Source of the DNA: Pseudeuparius sepicola
Taxonomy: Eukaryota > Arthropoda > Insecta > Coleoptera > Anthribidae
Length of the DNA: 64,000 nucleotides
NCBI GenBank assembly: GCA_963920635.1
Contig: OY987301.1
Coordinates: 20,006,501-20,070,500, forward strand
Direction: 5' to 3'
The position numbers were made by a program, and so were the translations under genes. The notes under the pieces were generated by a model. The model searched no databases. It had not been told where the DNA came from and was given only the letters and a program-made list of their open reading frames with translations. Positions 1 to 10,139 of this stretch are shown here, one piece after another (within the stretch, counting starts at the first letter, position 1; each line of letters opens with the position of its first letter).

Positions 1-1160
1 ATTTTTATACGGCGTGGTCTAAAATAAAGAAGTAATGTGACTTCAAAGTGAGATTCTATTGGAGAATGAGTTTGTATAAAAAACGAAAGTCACTACCGCC
101 GAGATCAAAGGCGCCGACAGGAAAATATACAACTGGGTATTCCCTCAACTGGGGTTATACCTAACAATTTTACGTAATTAAATGTAACCACCTTGAAATC
201 AGTAAGTTTTATGGTTTTATTTATTCGAATTTAGTTGTATCTAGGCAGGCAAATAAATAATTGGCATTTCCGAAAATTTTACTGGTAGATATCTAAATGC
301 ACCAAAAGCCGTTGAAAATGTGACTTTCACTCTCGTAGATTATTATCCGTGTTGTAAAACCATGAGCTATATATGTAAACAATCATTTTAAAGTGTTTTT
401 TACCAAATTTACCAAGTTGACATCTTGAAATTTGAATTTGGCGCCTTAGGCTCACCTCGCTTTCAGCTGGCGGGCCTTGTTATTGCGACGGTGCCGGTTG
501 GTCTGAGGCTCAGAGAAATAACCTTGGTTATTTCTCTGAGGTCTGAGATGAGTTTCTAGAAGACTCAAAATAAAGGTGATTTTGCCAGATATTTGGGTTC
601 AGCCACAGACCTATATAGCTAAAGCCTTATATGGGTCTGTGATATTATATGTTTCTAACAATTACAACAAATTTCTGGAAAAAAATTTAAATAAAAATTT
701 ATTGTTATAACACAGTCACATTTTATTTCGATGGTCGATAGGTACCCAGGAAATGTAATTTTGAAGAAAAAATTGGACAACCAGGAAAACAAAAAAAAAT
801 CCTAAAAAAAACAGAACCTCATCTGAAAATAAAATCTGAATATTGTTTAACTTTATTGTGGTTCATTGTGGGTAAAAAGTCTTGTGAAGTGTATAAGTAC
901 CTATAAGAAACCTACTTTACTGATCTGAGTGTATTATTTCATGCTCGAAAATATTTTTTCGTTTGACGAAACAAGATATAATCAGTTTAAAAACATGCAT
1001 GCTAATAAAAACTGGCCAACAGTAATTAAAAGAAATAAAAAACATGATGTTTTTAAAAAATCGTTGATTTTTATCAGCCCTGATTTTGCCAAGGGGATGC
1101 ATGGGAAATTGTCACGATTTTCTACTACTTTGTTGCTGCGTCCGAATTAAACGTAATTCT
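1..1160. other. AT-rich region without a recognised gene
   Basis: No open frame here resembles a known protein and none is supported by splice signals. The short frames on both strands around 917-1150 overlap each other and look like chance. The only clear structure is the perfect hairpin at 510-539, listed separately. Confidence 0.5.
510..539. repeat. Perfect 14-bp inverted repeat, 2-nt loop
   Basis: The arm at 510-523 (TCAGAGAAATAACC) is the exact reverse complement of 526-539, with TT between them. The flanks also share GGTCTGAG-like words (500-507 and 539-547). It could be a cruciform or hairpin, or the core of a decayed small inverted-repeat element. No function can be assigned. Confidence 0.7.
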
Positions 1161-3395
1161 ACCGTGAAATTTAACTTTTCCTACGTAAATCGACCAGCCG
1201 AATCGATCTAGCATGGCCCCGAAGGCATAGCGCGCACCGGTTTCGGGCAAATAATTTTTTTGACATTTCGACCCCTCCATTTTGGAGGTTTTGGACAATT
1301 TTGGACATTGAATACGAAATTCTCGGAAACGACTGGACGAAATCGAATTTAACCTTTATTTCCGACATCTACGGGTCGAACTACGTCGGATATACCTATT
1401 TTCGGGGCAGGTTAATATTTTCGGAAATTCACAAAAGTGCGCTGGCCGGGCATTTAGAAATTTTTTAGAGGAATTTGGAGGCCGGATCCGTGTTCTGCGG
1501 GTCAATTTACGTCGGATGGGCTGGTTTTGGAGTCGTCCAGGGCAAAAGTTGCCATTTTGGGTTTTTTAGTCGATTTTCGGAAAAGTGCGCTGGCCGGGCA
1601 CTTAGAAGCCTCCAAGTTCAATTTCGACCGGATTTTCGGTTTCTACGTTCCAAACTGCGTCGGATAGGCCCGTTTCCGGCCAATTTTATTTTTTTTGCGA
1701 AATGGTCAAATTTCAGTTAACAAAGGGGTTGACCCCCCGAAAATCTCGGAGGAATATTCGCCACGCTCGCAGTTAATTTTTCGGGTGTCTGATTTCACCC
1801 TTACTTATAGATCTCGAGCCGCTGCGTCGATTGGCGTAAGGTAGGATGTTGTAGCTCTAACCGTTTCAGCGCAAATGGCCTTCAAAGTCAGATCGAAAGT
1901 GAAAACTCGAAGTTCGGTTTTTTAGTTGTATCTCCGGATCGGCTGCGGACTGGCTGGAGGCTATCTCCCGCCCATCCAGCTACCCCTTAAAGTCGTAGGT
2001 TACGTATTCAGATCCCGATAGATCGATTTTTGATCATTTTGATTTTGCACAGGGTGGAGACGTTTTAAATCAGTTGTTTAAATAAATCGCAATTAAAATC
2101 ACGGTTTTAATCAACACGATTTTTTAAATAAAATCATTATTAAAATTAGGATACTTCAAAATATACTCCTGGATAAAATTAACGCACCAACATATAGGTA
2201 CAATATTTCAAATCATATTTTAAATTATTTTTGTGTCTACCGAGAATATATTTACTATACTGTTTAAGTAATTAAATAATGCAATTTTTTGATTTTCATA
2301 TAGAAATTTTCATAGAACCGTGAAATTTAACTTTTCCTACGTAAATCGACCAGCCGAATCGATCTAGCATGGCCCCGAAGGCATAGCGCGCACCGGTTTC
2401 GGGCAAATAATTTTTTTGACATTTCGACCCCTCCATTTTGGAGGTTTTGGACATTGAATACGAAATTCTCGGAAACGACTGGACGAAATCGAATTTAACT
2501 TTTATTTCCGACATCTACGGGTCGAACTACGTCGGATAGACCTATTTTCGGGGCAGGTTAATATTTTCGGAAATTCACAAATGTGCGCTGGCCGGGCATT
2601 TAGAAATTCTTTAGAGGAATTTGGAGGCCGGATCCGTGTTCTGCGGGTCAATTTACGTCGGATAGGCTCGTTTTGGAGTCGTCCAGGGCACGTTTAAAAA
2701 GTTGCCATTTTAGGTTTTTTAGTCGATTTTCGGAAAAGTGCGCTGGCCGGGCACTTAGAAGCCTCCAAGTTCAATTTCGACCGGATTTTCGGTTTCTACG
2801 GGTCAAACTGCGTTGGATAGGCCCGTTTCCGGCAAATTTTATTTTTTCTTTACGAAATGGTCAAATTTTAGTTAACAAAGGGGTTGACCCCCCCGAAAAT
2901 CTAGGAGGAATATTCGCCACGCTCGCTGTTAATTTTTCGGGTGTCTGATTTCTCCCTTACTTATACATCTCGAGCCGCTGCGCCGATTGGCGCAAGGTAG
3001 GATGTTGTAGCTCTAACCGTTTCGGCGCAAATGGCCTTCAAAATCAGATCGAAAGTGAAAACTCGAAGTTCGGTTTTTTAGTTGTATCTCCGGATCGGCT
3101 GCGGACTGGCTGCAGGCTATCTCCCGCCCATCCAGCTACCCCTTAAAGTCGTAGGTTACGTATTCAGATGCCGATAGATCGATTTTTGATCATTTTGATT
3201 TTGCACAGGGTGGAGATGTTTTAATAAATCAGTTGTTTAAAATCGATTTTAATCAAGGCGATTTTTTAAATAAAATCATTATTAAAATCAGGTTACTTCA
3301 AAATATACTCCTGGACAAAATTAACGCACCAACATATAGGTACAATATTTCAAATCATATTTTAAATTATTTTTGTGTCTACCAAGAATATACAT
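1161..3395. repeat. Two tandem copies of a ~1.1 kb repeat
   Basis: Copy 1 (about 1161-2258) and copy 2 (about 2317-3395) run in the same direction with a period of 1156 bp. They are highly similar by eye and differ by scattered substitutions and small indels. Each holds shorter internal repeats: an ACGTCGGAT-type word recurs at about 1383, 1509 and 1657, and a GTGCGCTGGCCGGGCA word occurs twice per copy. The unit is richer in CpG than its surroundings. Its open frames are short and not conserved in a coding way. It may be satellite-like DNA or the internal part of a non-autonomous element. I do not recognise the family. Confidence 0.8.
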
Positions 3396-3491
3396 ATATA
3401 CAATTAAGTTATACGTTATGGGCAAAAAAGTTTATTGTTTGCAAATCAAGCAACTCCCCAAAGGAGGTTACATATCATGCGTAAGTACATA

Positions 3492-3495
3492 GGCG
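3492..3495. repeat. Target-site duplication GGCG (left)
   Basis: The four bases before the left LTR (GGCG) are repeated directly after the right LTR at 10337-10340. Four-base duplications are normal for Ty3/gypsy integrases. Together with the identical LTRs this fixes the element borders. Confidence 0.85.
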
Positions 3496-3692
3496 AGTTA
3501 TGTTCCGGGGTCGAAAATCTTCGTTTTTAAAAAGGTTTATTGAACGTAGGGTATAAACTATTACTATTCGATTAATTGCGGTCGCGATATTTATATAAAT
3601 TGGAAATGCGGTGTACGAAAAATAAAAAGCTGATTCCGCTGATTCGGGGTTTTCGTCCAGGTCGGTGTGCTGTGGGGTCGATGAACATAACT
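3496..3692 (-). repeat. 3' LTR of the errantivirus
   Basis: 197 bp, identical to 10140-10336. It begins AGTTATGTT and ends AACATAACT in the plus orientation, a 9-bp perfect inverted end. It is short for a gypsy-class LTR. On the minus strand it is the downstream LTR because the PPT lies directly before it. Confidence 0.95.
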
Positions 3693-3703
3693 CTTCCCCC
3701 CTT
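3693..3703 (-). other. Polypurine tract (PPT)
   Basis: On the minus strand the sequence AAGGGGGGAAG lies immediately upstream of the 3' LTR. This is the usual position and composition of the primer for plus-strand DNA synthesis. The env stop codon (3702-3704) overlaps its first bases. Confidence 0.85.
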
Positions 3704-5211
3704 AGGATGGAAGTTCGTCCTCGGGCTTCTTGTTGAGTTGTTGAAGTTCTTGGAGTTCTGAGAGTGATATTCTTGGTTTGAAAAAGAGTGTTTGGAGTCT
3801 TTTTCGTTTTCTTAGGATGAAGTAGATGATGACACACATTAGAGTGATGATAAGAAGTGTGGCTGACCAGGTTGTTGTGGAGATGACGACTGGATCTAGG
3901 TGTATGGGTTGGATAGCCGACAATTGCGGTGTTTCTTGAAGAGACTGTAAATGATTTAGTTGTAGACGATACTTGGGATTAATTTTGACAGGAACGATGG
4001 CTGGGATTTCGGCTTCTTCTTGCGTGGCGGTATACCATTGATTTTCAATTTGAATTGGACAGGGTGATTGGATGATTGCTGGTTGCTTTATGATTTTTTC
4101 TGTTTTTGAACATTTTTCGGTGATACGGAGTGGGTGATTTGTGCTGGCAATGAGGCTTCTCTTAGTTTGATGTATGATCGGTTGCAGGAGAATGGCAGTG
4201 GTGCAGTTTTCTAATGTGGGCAGTTGACATCTGGTTGTTGACATAGTTTGACAGGTGATTTTTCTTTCTGTAGGTGTGCATGTGGAATACCAACGATTAT
4301 TCCCATAGTAAACAGCAGGGGGTACCAAAACGGTATCTTCTTTGTTATGGATTGGGTAAACTTGGTAGAGTGGGAATACAAGTTCATCAAGGATAGGAAT
4401 TTTTAGGATAATGAGTATCTGACTTTCTGTAGAGATTATTGTACTTTGAGCAGTTTCGATTAGTTCAAAAGGGTGCATGTTATCGGATAAGAGAGAGGCT
4501 TTATTATAGATTGATTTGAGTTGATTTTCTAGTTTAATAATTTCAGAGAGAGAAAAGAGTTCAATGTTCGACTGTTGCAATGCAGCTAAATTAATAGTTC
4601 GAAGTAATTTTTGAAGGAATTGATTTAAACGATCGAGATTAAGTATTTCGCTATGAAGTGAGAGATATTTGTCAAATTCGTCGCTGAGGAGATTAATATC
4701 TTGTGCAATTTTAACTGTGTTATTATTAATAGTTTCAACTAACATGTTATATCGTTTTATTGTTTGTGAGGCATAAGTTGTAGAGTTATTGAGGGTGCCA
4801 ATAATTTGAGATTGCTTGTTTTCGATAGCTTGAATATGTTTTTCCAAAAATATACGATCATTCTCGTCGAGATTACCTGTGATTGATTTAATGAAAGTAC
4901 CTATATAGTTCATAATTCCACGTTTCTGTCTAGGGCGAATTAGTTTATGAAAATTGTCAAGAGTTTCATGATAAAGCAGTTGATATTGATTAAACATTTT
5001 GTAATAAGACGAAGTCGTTGAAGTATTAAAAAGAACTAAATTAACGGGGTAAAGTTTAAGGGTATTATCTATAGTGCTTAAGTTGAAAGTAAGTATGTGA
5101 CGGTGAAAGTGGTCAAATAATTGTGCTTGGCCTACCAATTCTTGATAGTATCCATTATTAGGGATCGGGTGCACTTGAAGGGCCAGGCAGTTGGTTATTA
5201 GGAGGGTGTTT
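3702..5211 (-). CDS. Errantivirus env, F-type fusion glycoprotein (main exon)
   Basis: The frame is open from upstream of 5211 to the stop at 3702. The first codon often taken as its start (5174) is GTG, so translation almost certainly starts on a spliced leader. Visible features: a hydrophobic stretch in the 5211-5174 part, an RQKR furin-type cleavage site about 82-85 residues after 5174, a Gly-rich hydrophobic fusion-peptide-like segment right after it, several N-x-S/T sites, a heptad-like region, a hydrophobic anchor near the C end and a basic cytoplasmic tail. This matches envelope proteins of errantiviruses, which are related to baculovirus F proteins and carry the membrane-fusion function. 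Its start overlaps the end of pol in another frame. No internal stop was seen. Confidence 0.85.
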
Positions 5212-8200
5212 CTGTAACAAGGGAGGTTTGCGTAAGCGTTTGATTTTTCTAGGATGAGAGTTAGTGGGTTTATTCTTAGTAGTTAAGACTTTAATTTTTG
5301 TATTGTCAGTAGAGGTAACAGTAGCGGGTATATAGGGTGCGTCGAGTTTGTTACGAGTGTTTTTGGAAAGGTACACGGTTTGTCCTTGTTCTGGAGTAGG
5401 AGTGGGATCTGGTAGATTTTTGTTGCGGTTTTCTAAAATGCGGGTTTCTTTTTCGTGAAGTTTAGTGTAAAGGGAATCAATAAAAGGGCGGAGTTCATCT
5501 TTATGTCGTTGATTATATTTTTCATAAATAGGTAAGTCGTCGTCGAATTGTATTTCTTCGATATAGGGGCCGTAGAGGATTGAGAAAGGGGAGTAGCCAG
5601 TAGCTGAGTGGATGGATTGGTTATAAATAAGGACACAGTGGGTGATTAGGTCTTGGAAATATTCTCTAGGTCGTTCATCTTGCATAACGCGTAGTTTTTC
5701 TGTAAATGTGGAATGGAATCGTTCGATAGGACTGTTAGAGTTAGGATTATTAACTGTGGTAAAATGGAGTTCTATTTTGTGGAGTTTACAAAATTCTTTA
5801 AAGAGATTATTGGAAAATTCAGTTCCTTCGTCACAGACAATTTTGCGCGGATAATTGTGATGAGAAAAGTAATGACGTAATTTGCTGAGAATGGATATAT
5901 TCATTTTGTCTTGTATATTGTAAACTTGAGCGTATTTGGAAAATGAATCTATGATTGTTAGAAAACTTTGACGATTACAGCAAAAGGTGTCTATGTGGAT
6001 AATATCAAAAGGTTTTTGTCCTAATAGGGGGCCTTTGAAGGGAAGTTTATAAGGGTGTCTTTCATATTTATTTCGGAGGCATATATCGCATTTATTAATA
6101 TAATCGGAAATCGTAGTGCGCATATTTGGCCAATAATAATGGAGTTTTAAGTGATTGAGAGTTTCGAGTATGCCATTATGATTTTGCTTGTGGTAATCTT
6201 GAACACATTGAAGTTGTTTATCGGGATTCTCTATGTCTTGAGTTTGTTTAGAGCAGAAAGAGATACGAACGGTTTCATTAAAAGTATTGCGGACATATTC
6301 AGATATAAATTTTTGGATATCCGTTTGTTCTGTGAGGATATGGTAGCGTTGATTAGGAGATATTATAGAATGGAGAGTGTTTTTAATGTCAGTTTTCCAA
6401 TCTTTTTCAGTAAGAGTTACGTAATATTGGTGTTTACTTTTGAATTTAAGGATGTATTGAACGTCATGTTTGTTTCCAAATTTTAAGATAATTTGATTAG
6501 GAAAATAATTAATGGGTTCTTCGGAAAATGGAATAGTTGCAATAGGGTTTTCGTGTGTGGAGTGTTGTGTGGATAGTCCAGTTTGTTTTTCATAAGTTTC
6601 GTTAATAAAGTCGTCAATATTAAAGTCATCGTCATGTGAGGGAGGATTTACACAGATCGAGTCTAATTCATGCATATTGAGTTCGATACGGGAAAGAGCG
6701 TCGGCTACAAAATTTTCTTTACCTTTGCGATATACAATTTCAAAATTATATTCTTCTAATTTGAGTTTCCACCGGGCGAGACGAGAATGGGGTTCCTTAA
6801 TTTTATAGAGCCAGACTAAGGGGTTGTGATCGGTTTCTATGGTGAATTTTACACCAAAAAGATAGGGCCGGAAATGTTTACAGGATTCTATGATTGCAAG
6901 GAGTTCTTTCTCGATTGTGGAGTAGTTTCGTTCTGCGGTAATAAGGGTGCGGGAGTAGTAAGCGATTGGTTTTCCTTTTTGGGATAGGACAGAGCCAATA
7001 GCAACGTTAGAGGCGTCAGTAGTTAGTGTAAAAGGTAGAGAAAAGTCAGGGTATTGGAGAATTGGGGAGTTACTTAGAGCGGATTTACATTTTTCAAAAC
7101 AATCTATATATTGAGGGTGGTCAATTTCAATTTTGGTGTCTTTTCGTAAACAACGTGTCATGGGTGTTGTCATTTTTGAGAAATTAGGAATGAAGCGGCG
7201 ATAATAGCCTATTAGTCCCAAGAAACTTTTAATTTCCTTAGTAGTTTTAGGAATGGGGAAGTTTTGGATTGCGGATATTTTGTTTGGATTGGGTTTAATG
7301 CCTTCGGGAGTAATCACGTGGCCAAGGAAAGCTACTTCTTTGTTTAGGAATTCAGATTTGTCGAGTTGAATTTTTAGGTTTACTTCACGGAATTTTTGAA
7401 AGATGGATTTTATATGTATAAGATGTTCTTGTAAAGATTTGGAAAATATAATGACGTCATCCATATAGACAAAACATGATTTGTAAAGGTATTCTCTTAG
7501 AATTTCATCCATCATGCGTTGGAAGGTCGCTGGGGCGTTTTTTAGACCAAACGGCATTCTTGTATATTCGAAGTGGCCATTGGGAACTGTGAAGGCGGTT
7601 TTTTCAACGGAGTTGGGGTGTACTTCAATTTGGTGAAAACCTTGGGCTAAGTCGAGGGTTGTGAAGTATGTGCATTTGCCTAAATTGTCAAGTATTTCGT
7701 CGATGCGGGGAAGGGGATATTTGTCTTCAACCGTATTATCGTTTAGTTTGCGATAGTCTATAACCATGCGAAACTTGCGTTTACCGGATGCATCCATTTT
7801 CTTTGGAACGATCCAAACGGGCGAAGAATAAGGGGAAATTGAAGGTCGGATTATATTTTGTTCTAAGAGTTTATCAATTTGGGAAGAAATTTCGCTTTGC
7901 ATGACTTTAGGATGTCGGAAAGAACGGGAAAAAATAGGAGTTTCGTCTTTTGTGCGGATTTCGTGTTTGACAGAACTAGTAAATGACAGATCAGATGATT
8001 CATTGTAAAAAATATCTTTAAATTTATGACATAGATCAAGAATTTTTTGCTTTTCTTCGGAATTCAGATGTTTTGTTCGAATAGAGTTGGGATCAAATGA
8101 GTTATTGGAGAAGGGAGGTGACAATTCTTCAAAATCGGATAGTGGATAAACAGATATTGGTTCAGGGAAGTCAATATTTAAATTTTCTGGTTGTGGTATT

Positions 8201-8805
8201 TCTACAAACCCATCATTGGCATGGTGTATTGAAATTGGGAGTACAGTTTGGTTATCAAGGGTAATTTCTGGGAGTACAACTTCACCATTATTGATATTTA
8301 CTGGGATACGGAGTCGATTATTCGAACGATATATAACTTCAAATGGAACGGAAACGCCTAATTTACGAATAGAAAATATATGAGTTTCATAATCTATATT
8401 TGCACCTAATTGGTCGAGTTCACCAGTACCTAAAAGAATATCGAAATCGTTGTGCCAGTCGGCAATTCTAACTATAAACGGTTGATCAATGCCAATTTCG
8501 TTAAAAACGGGAAAATAAAGGTTTTCGGAGTAGGTTTTAGGAGTTTTCATAGAAATAAGAGTAAAGGGTTCAAAAAATTGATATTTTGGATCGAAATTTT
8601 GTGCAGCTTCGGGAGTTATTACAGTATCGGATCCACCAGAATCTATTAATACTTTAAGATTAGAATAAGGGAGATAGAAAAATGGAAGTTTGGTGGCTTT
8701 TGAAATATTATTTAATTCGATAATTCGGGATTGGGAGGAGATTCCGAGGCTTGTTCTCGAAAATTTTCGGAAAAGTATTCTTCGGTTTCTAAATTGGAAT
8801 CGCAT
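5158..8805 (-). CDS. Errantivirus pol: protease, RT, RNase H, integrase
   Basis: A 1215-residue open frame in the -1 frame relative to gag, overlapping it by 94 bp. It is expected to be made by frameshifting near 8760-8766, so its first residues are probably not used as numbered here. Domains in order: protease with a DSGG active site near residues 55-58; reverse transcriptase with LDLAQGFHQI and YMDD near residue 447; RNase H with TTDAS and the ETDHNPL word; integrase with an HHCC zinc module around 865-910 and a D,D,E triad (HID, CDEGTEF, SPIER) around 940-1030. Length and order are typical of the 17.6/gypsy group. The frame is complete and uninterrupted. It ends inside the start of the env frame. 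Confidence 0.95.
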   Translation of the reverse strand: MRFQFRNRRILFRKFSRTSLGISSQSRIIELNNISKATKLPFFYLPYSNLKVLIDSGGSDTVITPEAAQNFDPKYQFFEPFTLISMKTPKTYSENLYFPVFNEIGIDQPFIVRIADWHNDFDILLGTGELDQLGANIDYETHIFSIRKLGVSVPFEVIYRSNNRLRIPVNINNGEVVLPEITLDNQTVLPISIHHANDGFVEIPQPENLNIDFPEPISVYPLSDFEELSPPFSNNSFDPNSIRTKHLNSEEKQKILDLCHKFKDIFYNESSDLSFTSSVKHEIRTKDETPIFSRSFRHPKVMQSEISSQIDKLLEQNIIRPSISPYSSPVWIVPKKMDASGKRKFRMVIDYRKLNDNTVEDKYPLPRIDEILDNLGKCTYFTTLDLAQGFHQIEVHPNSVEKTAFTVPNGHFEYTRMPFGLKNAPATFQRMMDEILREYLYKSCFVYMDDVIIFSKSLQEHLIHIKSIFQKFREVNLKIQLDKSEFLNKEVAFLGHVITPEGIKPNPNKISAIQNFPIPKTTKEIKSFLGLIGYYRRFIPNFSKMTTPMTRCLRKDTKIEIDHPQYIDCFEKCKSALSNSPILQYPDFSLPFTLTTDASNVAIGSVLSQKGKPIAYYSRTLITAERNYSTIEKELLAIIESCKHFRPYLFGVKFTIETDHNPLVWLYKIKEPHSRLARWKLKLEEYNFEIVYRKGKENFVADALSRIELNMHELDSICVNPPSHDDDFNIDDFINETYEKQTGLSTQHSTHENPIATIPFSEEPINYFPNQIILKFGNKHDVQYILKFKSKHQYYVTLTEKDWKTDIKNTLHSIISPNQRYHILTEQTDIQKFISEYVRNTFNETVRISFCSKQTQDIENPDKQLQCVQDYHKQNHNGILETLNHLKLHYYWPNMRTTISDYINKCDICLRNKYERHPYKLPFKGPLLGQKPFDIIHIDTFCCNRQSFLTIIDSFSKYAQVYNIQDKMNISILSKLRHYFSHHNYPRKIVCDEGTEFSNNLFKEFCKLHKIELHFTTVNNPNSNSPIERFHSTFTEKLRVMQDERPREYFQDLITHCVLIYNQSIHSATGYSPFSILYGPYIEEIQFDDDLPIYEKYNQRHKDELRPFIDSLYTKLHEKETRILENRNKNLPDPTPTPEQGQTVYLSKNTRNKLDAPYIPATVTSTDNTKIKVLTTKNKPTNSHPRKIKRLRKPPLLQKHPPNNQLPGPSSAPDP
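5207..5216 (-). promoter_or_regulatory. Predicted splice acceptor for the env message
   Basis: On the minus strand a pyrimidine-rich run ends in TTACAG, with the AG at 5213-5212, just before the env frame. An exon starting at 5211 joins in phase to a short ATG frame in the leader that ends at the donor at 9988/9987. Errantivirus env is known to be made from a spliced subgenomic RNA. The exact junction here is inferred. Confidence 0.5.
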
Positions 8806-9965
8806 TCTATATTATTATGGAAAGTACGTGTGGACATTGGGGTTGGTTTGTAAGTTTGCTGTGACGGCAATTTTGAAGTTATGGACATAGGAGTTGGAGT
8901 TGGACGATATTGATTTTGGAAGTAATTATTGTTGGGTCTATTAGATGGTGGGCTGAATACTTGTCTATTAGGTGGAGGGTTTTGTCTTTGAGGAATGGGC
9001 CTATTTGTGTTGCCAAAATTTCTAGGTGAGTTTGAAGGACCTTGATTAAAGTTTTGAGGGAATTGTTGATTAAAATTTGGGTTCATATTCGTATTATGAT
9101 TAGGTTGTGGGTTGCGAGGTGGTTGAGGATTTTGATTAGTAGGGCGATTGGTAGTGGTAGGTTGACTGTTTCTTTGATAATCGCGGGGATAGGTGGTAGA
9201 TTTAAGATAAGACATATATTGCTGTTGCTGTTTGTGGTTATCTAAAGCTATGCATTTTTGAAGTGCTTCGTCGAGAGAGTTTAATTCAAAATGAGATAAA
9301 TGATCGCAATAGGGATTGTTTATGCCAGTACAAAATGTTCTAAGGGCTTGTTTTCTGAAAAACGAAGCTTTAAACTCGATTGCCTGAGCGTTATTTTCAT
9401 GTAAAGAAACATGCTGTAAAAGATCATTAAGTGCTAAAGTTATTCGGTTGTAATAGTCATCATAAGATTCAGAACGCTTTTGAACTGTGGTGGTTAATTG
9501 TGTTAATAAAATTTCTTCTGTGCGACGGTCGCCATATTTTTGGAGTAAAAGGGGCTTTATTTCTGCCCAAGAAGTTTTATTGTGTAAATTTAAGAAATCA
9601 CGAGCCTCATTTTTAATTTTGGAAACGATATGAGTGTTAATTATATATAGTTGAGTGGCATTAGCACCTTGTTGAGTGAAAAAAGCAATTAAATTATCAA
9701 CTGAATTTATAAATGTGGAGAGGTTATCTCCCGGTTTATATTCTGGAAGAGTGTTGCACAAATTATTAATGTCGGTATTTGTTAAAGCCATTTCTTGAGT
9801 TTTTGAAGTTGAGGGCTGAGAAATTAAAATTTGAGGGTTTTTTAAATCTTCAGGTAAATTTTTAGAATATGGTTTAAAACGAGGTTTTTGTTTAGGAGCT
9901 TTTGGAGTAATAGAAAAATGAGCTAAATCTTCTAATAATGAACCTTCAGGGTAATCAGAACTCAT
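8712..9965 (-). CDS. Errantivirus gag polyprotein
   Basis: A 417-residue open frame starting with a true ATG at 9965. The N-terminal ~230 residues are a capsid-like alpha-helical region (retrotransposon gag type). The C-terminal third is very rich in Asn, Pro and Gln and has no CCHC zinc knuckle, as in gypsy-class errantiviruses. It forms the particle core and binds genomic RNA. The ribosome must slip by -1 near its end to make pol; the A AAT TTT heptamer is at 8766-8760. A predicted env splice donor lies 22 bases upstream of the ATG. The frame is intact. Confidence 0.9.
   Translation of the reverse strand: MSSDYPEGSLLEDLAHFSITPKAPKQKPRFKPYSKNLPEDLKNPQILISQPSTSKTQEMALTNTDINNLCNTLPEYKPGDNLSTFINSVDNLIAFFTQQGANATQLYIINTHIVSKIKNEARDFLNLHNKTSWAEIKPLLLQKYGDRRTEEILLTQLTTTVQKRSESYDDYYNRITLALNDLLQHVSLHENNAQAIEFKASFFRKQALRTFCTGINNPYCDHLSHFELNSLDEALQKCIALDNHKQQQQYMSYLKSTTYPRDYQRNSQPTTTNRPTNQNPQPPRNPQPNHNTNMNPNFNQQFPQNFNQGPSNSPRNFGNTNRPIPQRQNPPPNRQVFSPPSNRPNNNYFQNQYRPTPTPMSITSKLPSQQTYKPTPMSTRTFHNNIECDSNLETEEYFSENFREQASESPPNPELSN
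8760..8766 (-). promoter_or_regulatory. Candidate -1 ribosomal frameshift site
   Basis: In the gag frame the minus strand reads ..A AAT TTT.., which fits the X XXY YYZ slippery rule. After slipping back one base the frame reads on into pol (KFSRT). It sits within the gag/pol overlap, 49 bases before the end of the gag stop codon. Only a weak 4-bp stem (CGAG/CTCG) follows directly. A stimulator structure was not proven. Confidence 0.6.
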
Positions 9966-9979
9966 GAGAAAAAGGAAGT

Positions 9980-10013
9980 GAACTTACAGGACAAGAAGAA
10001 TCGCTCTGGACAT
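9980..10013 (-). promoter_or_regulatory. Leader ATG and splice donor for env
   Basis: On the minus strand an ATG lies at 10013-10011 and a consensus donor (CCT|GTAAGT) has its GT at 9987-9986, between the PBS and the gag ATG. The 26-nt segment between them is open, encodes mainly hydrophobic residues and leaves phase 2. That fits the one-base start of the predicted env exon at 5211. This would give env a signal sequence built from two exons. Confidence 0.5.
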
Positions 10014-10121
10014 CCCTGCCGTATGGTTCTCCAATCTCTGCACAGGTTTCTTCTCCCAGGTCGTTGATAACTGCCAAATCGTTGAGACGAACCGATGATC
10101 CTCCTTTGGATTCCGTGCAGC

Positions 10122-10139
10122 TATCCTGTTCGCAGCGCC
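10122..10139 (-). other. Primer-binding site, tRNA-Ser-like
   Basis: Directly inside the 5' LTR the minus strand reads TGGCGCTGCGAACAGGAT. Its complement ends in GCAGCGCCA, like the 3' end of a serine tRNA plus CCA. Members of the 17.6/297/ZAM group also use tRNA-Ser. The exact tRNA gene was not checked. Confidence 0.7.

Noticed and set aside
1475..2948. Frames of 81 and 91 codons in the tandem repeat
   Set aside because: They occur in both copies only because the DNA is duplicated. Indels change their ends and no domain is visible.
5158..5180. GTG at 5174 as the env start codon
   Set aside because: Eukaryotic env would not start at GTG. The frame is open further upstream and a spliced ATG explains it better.
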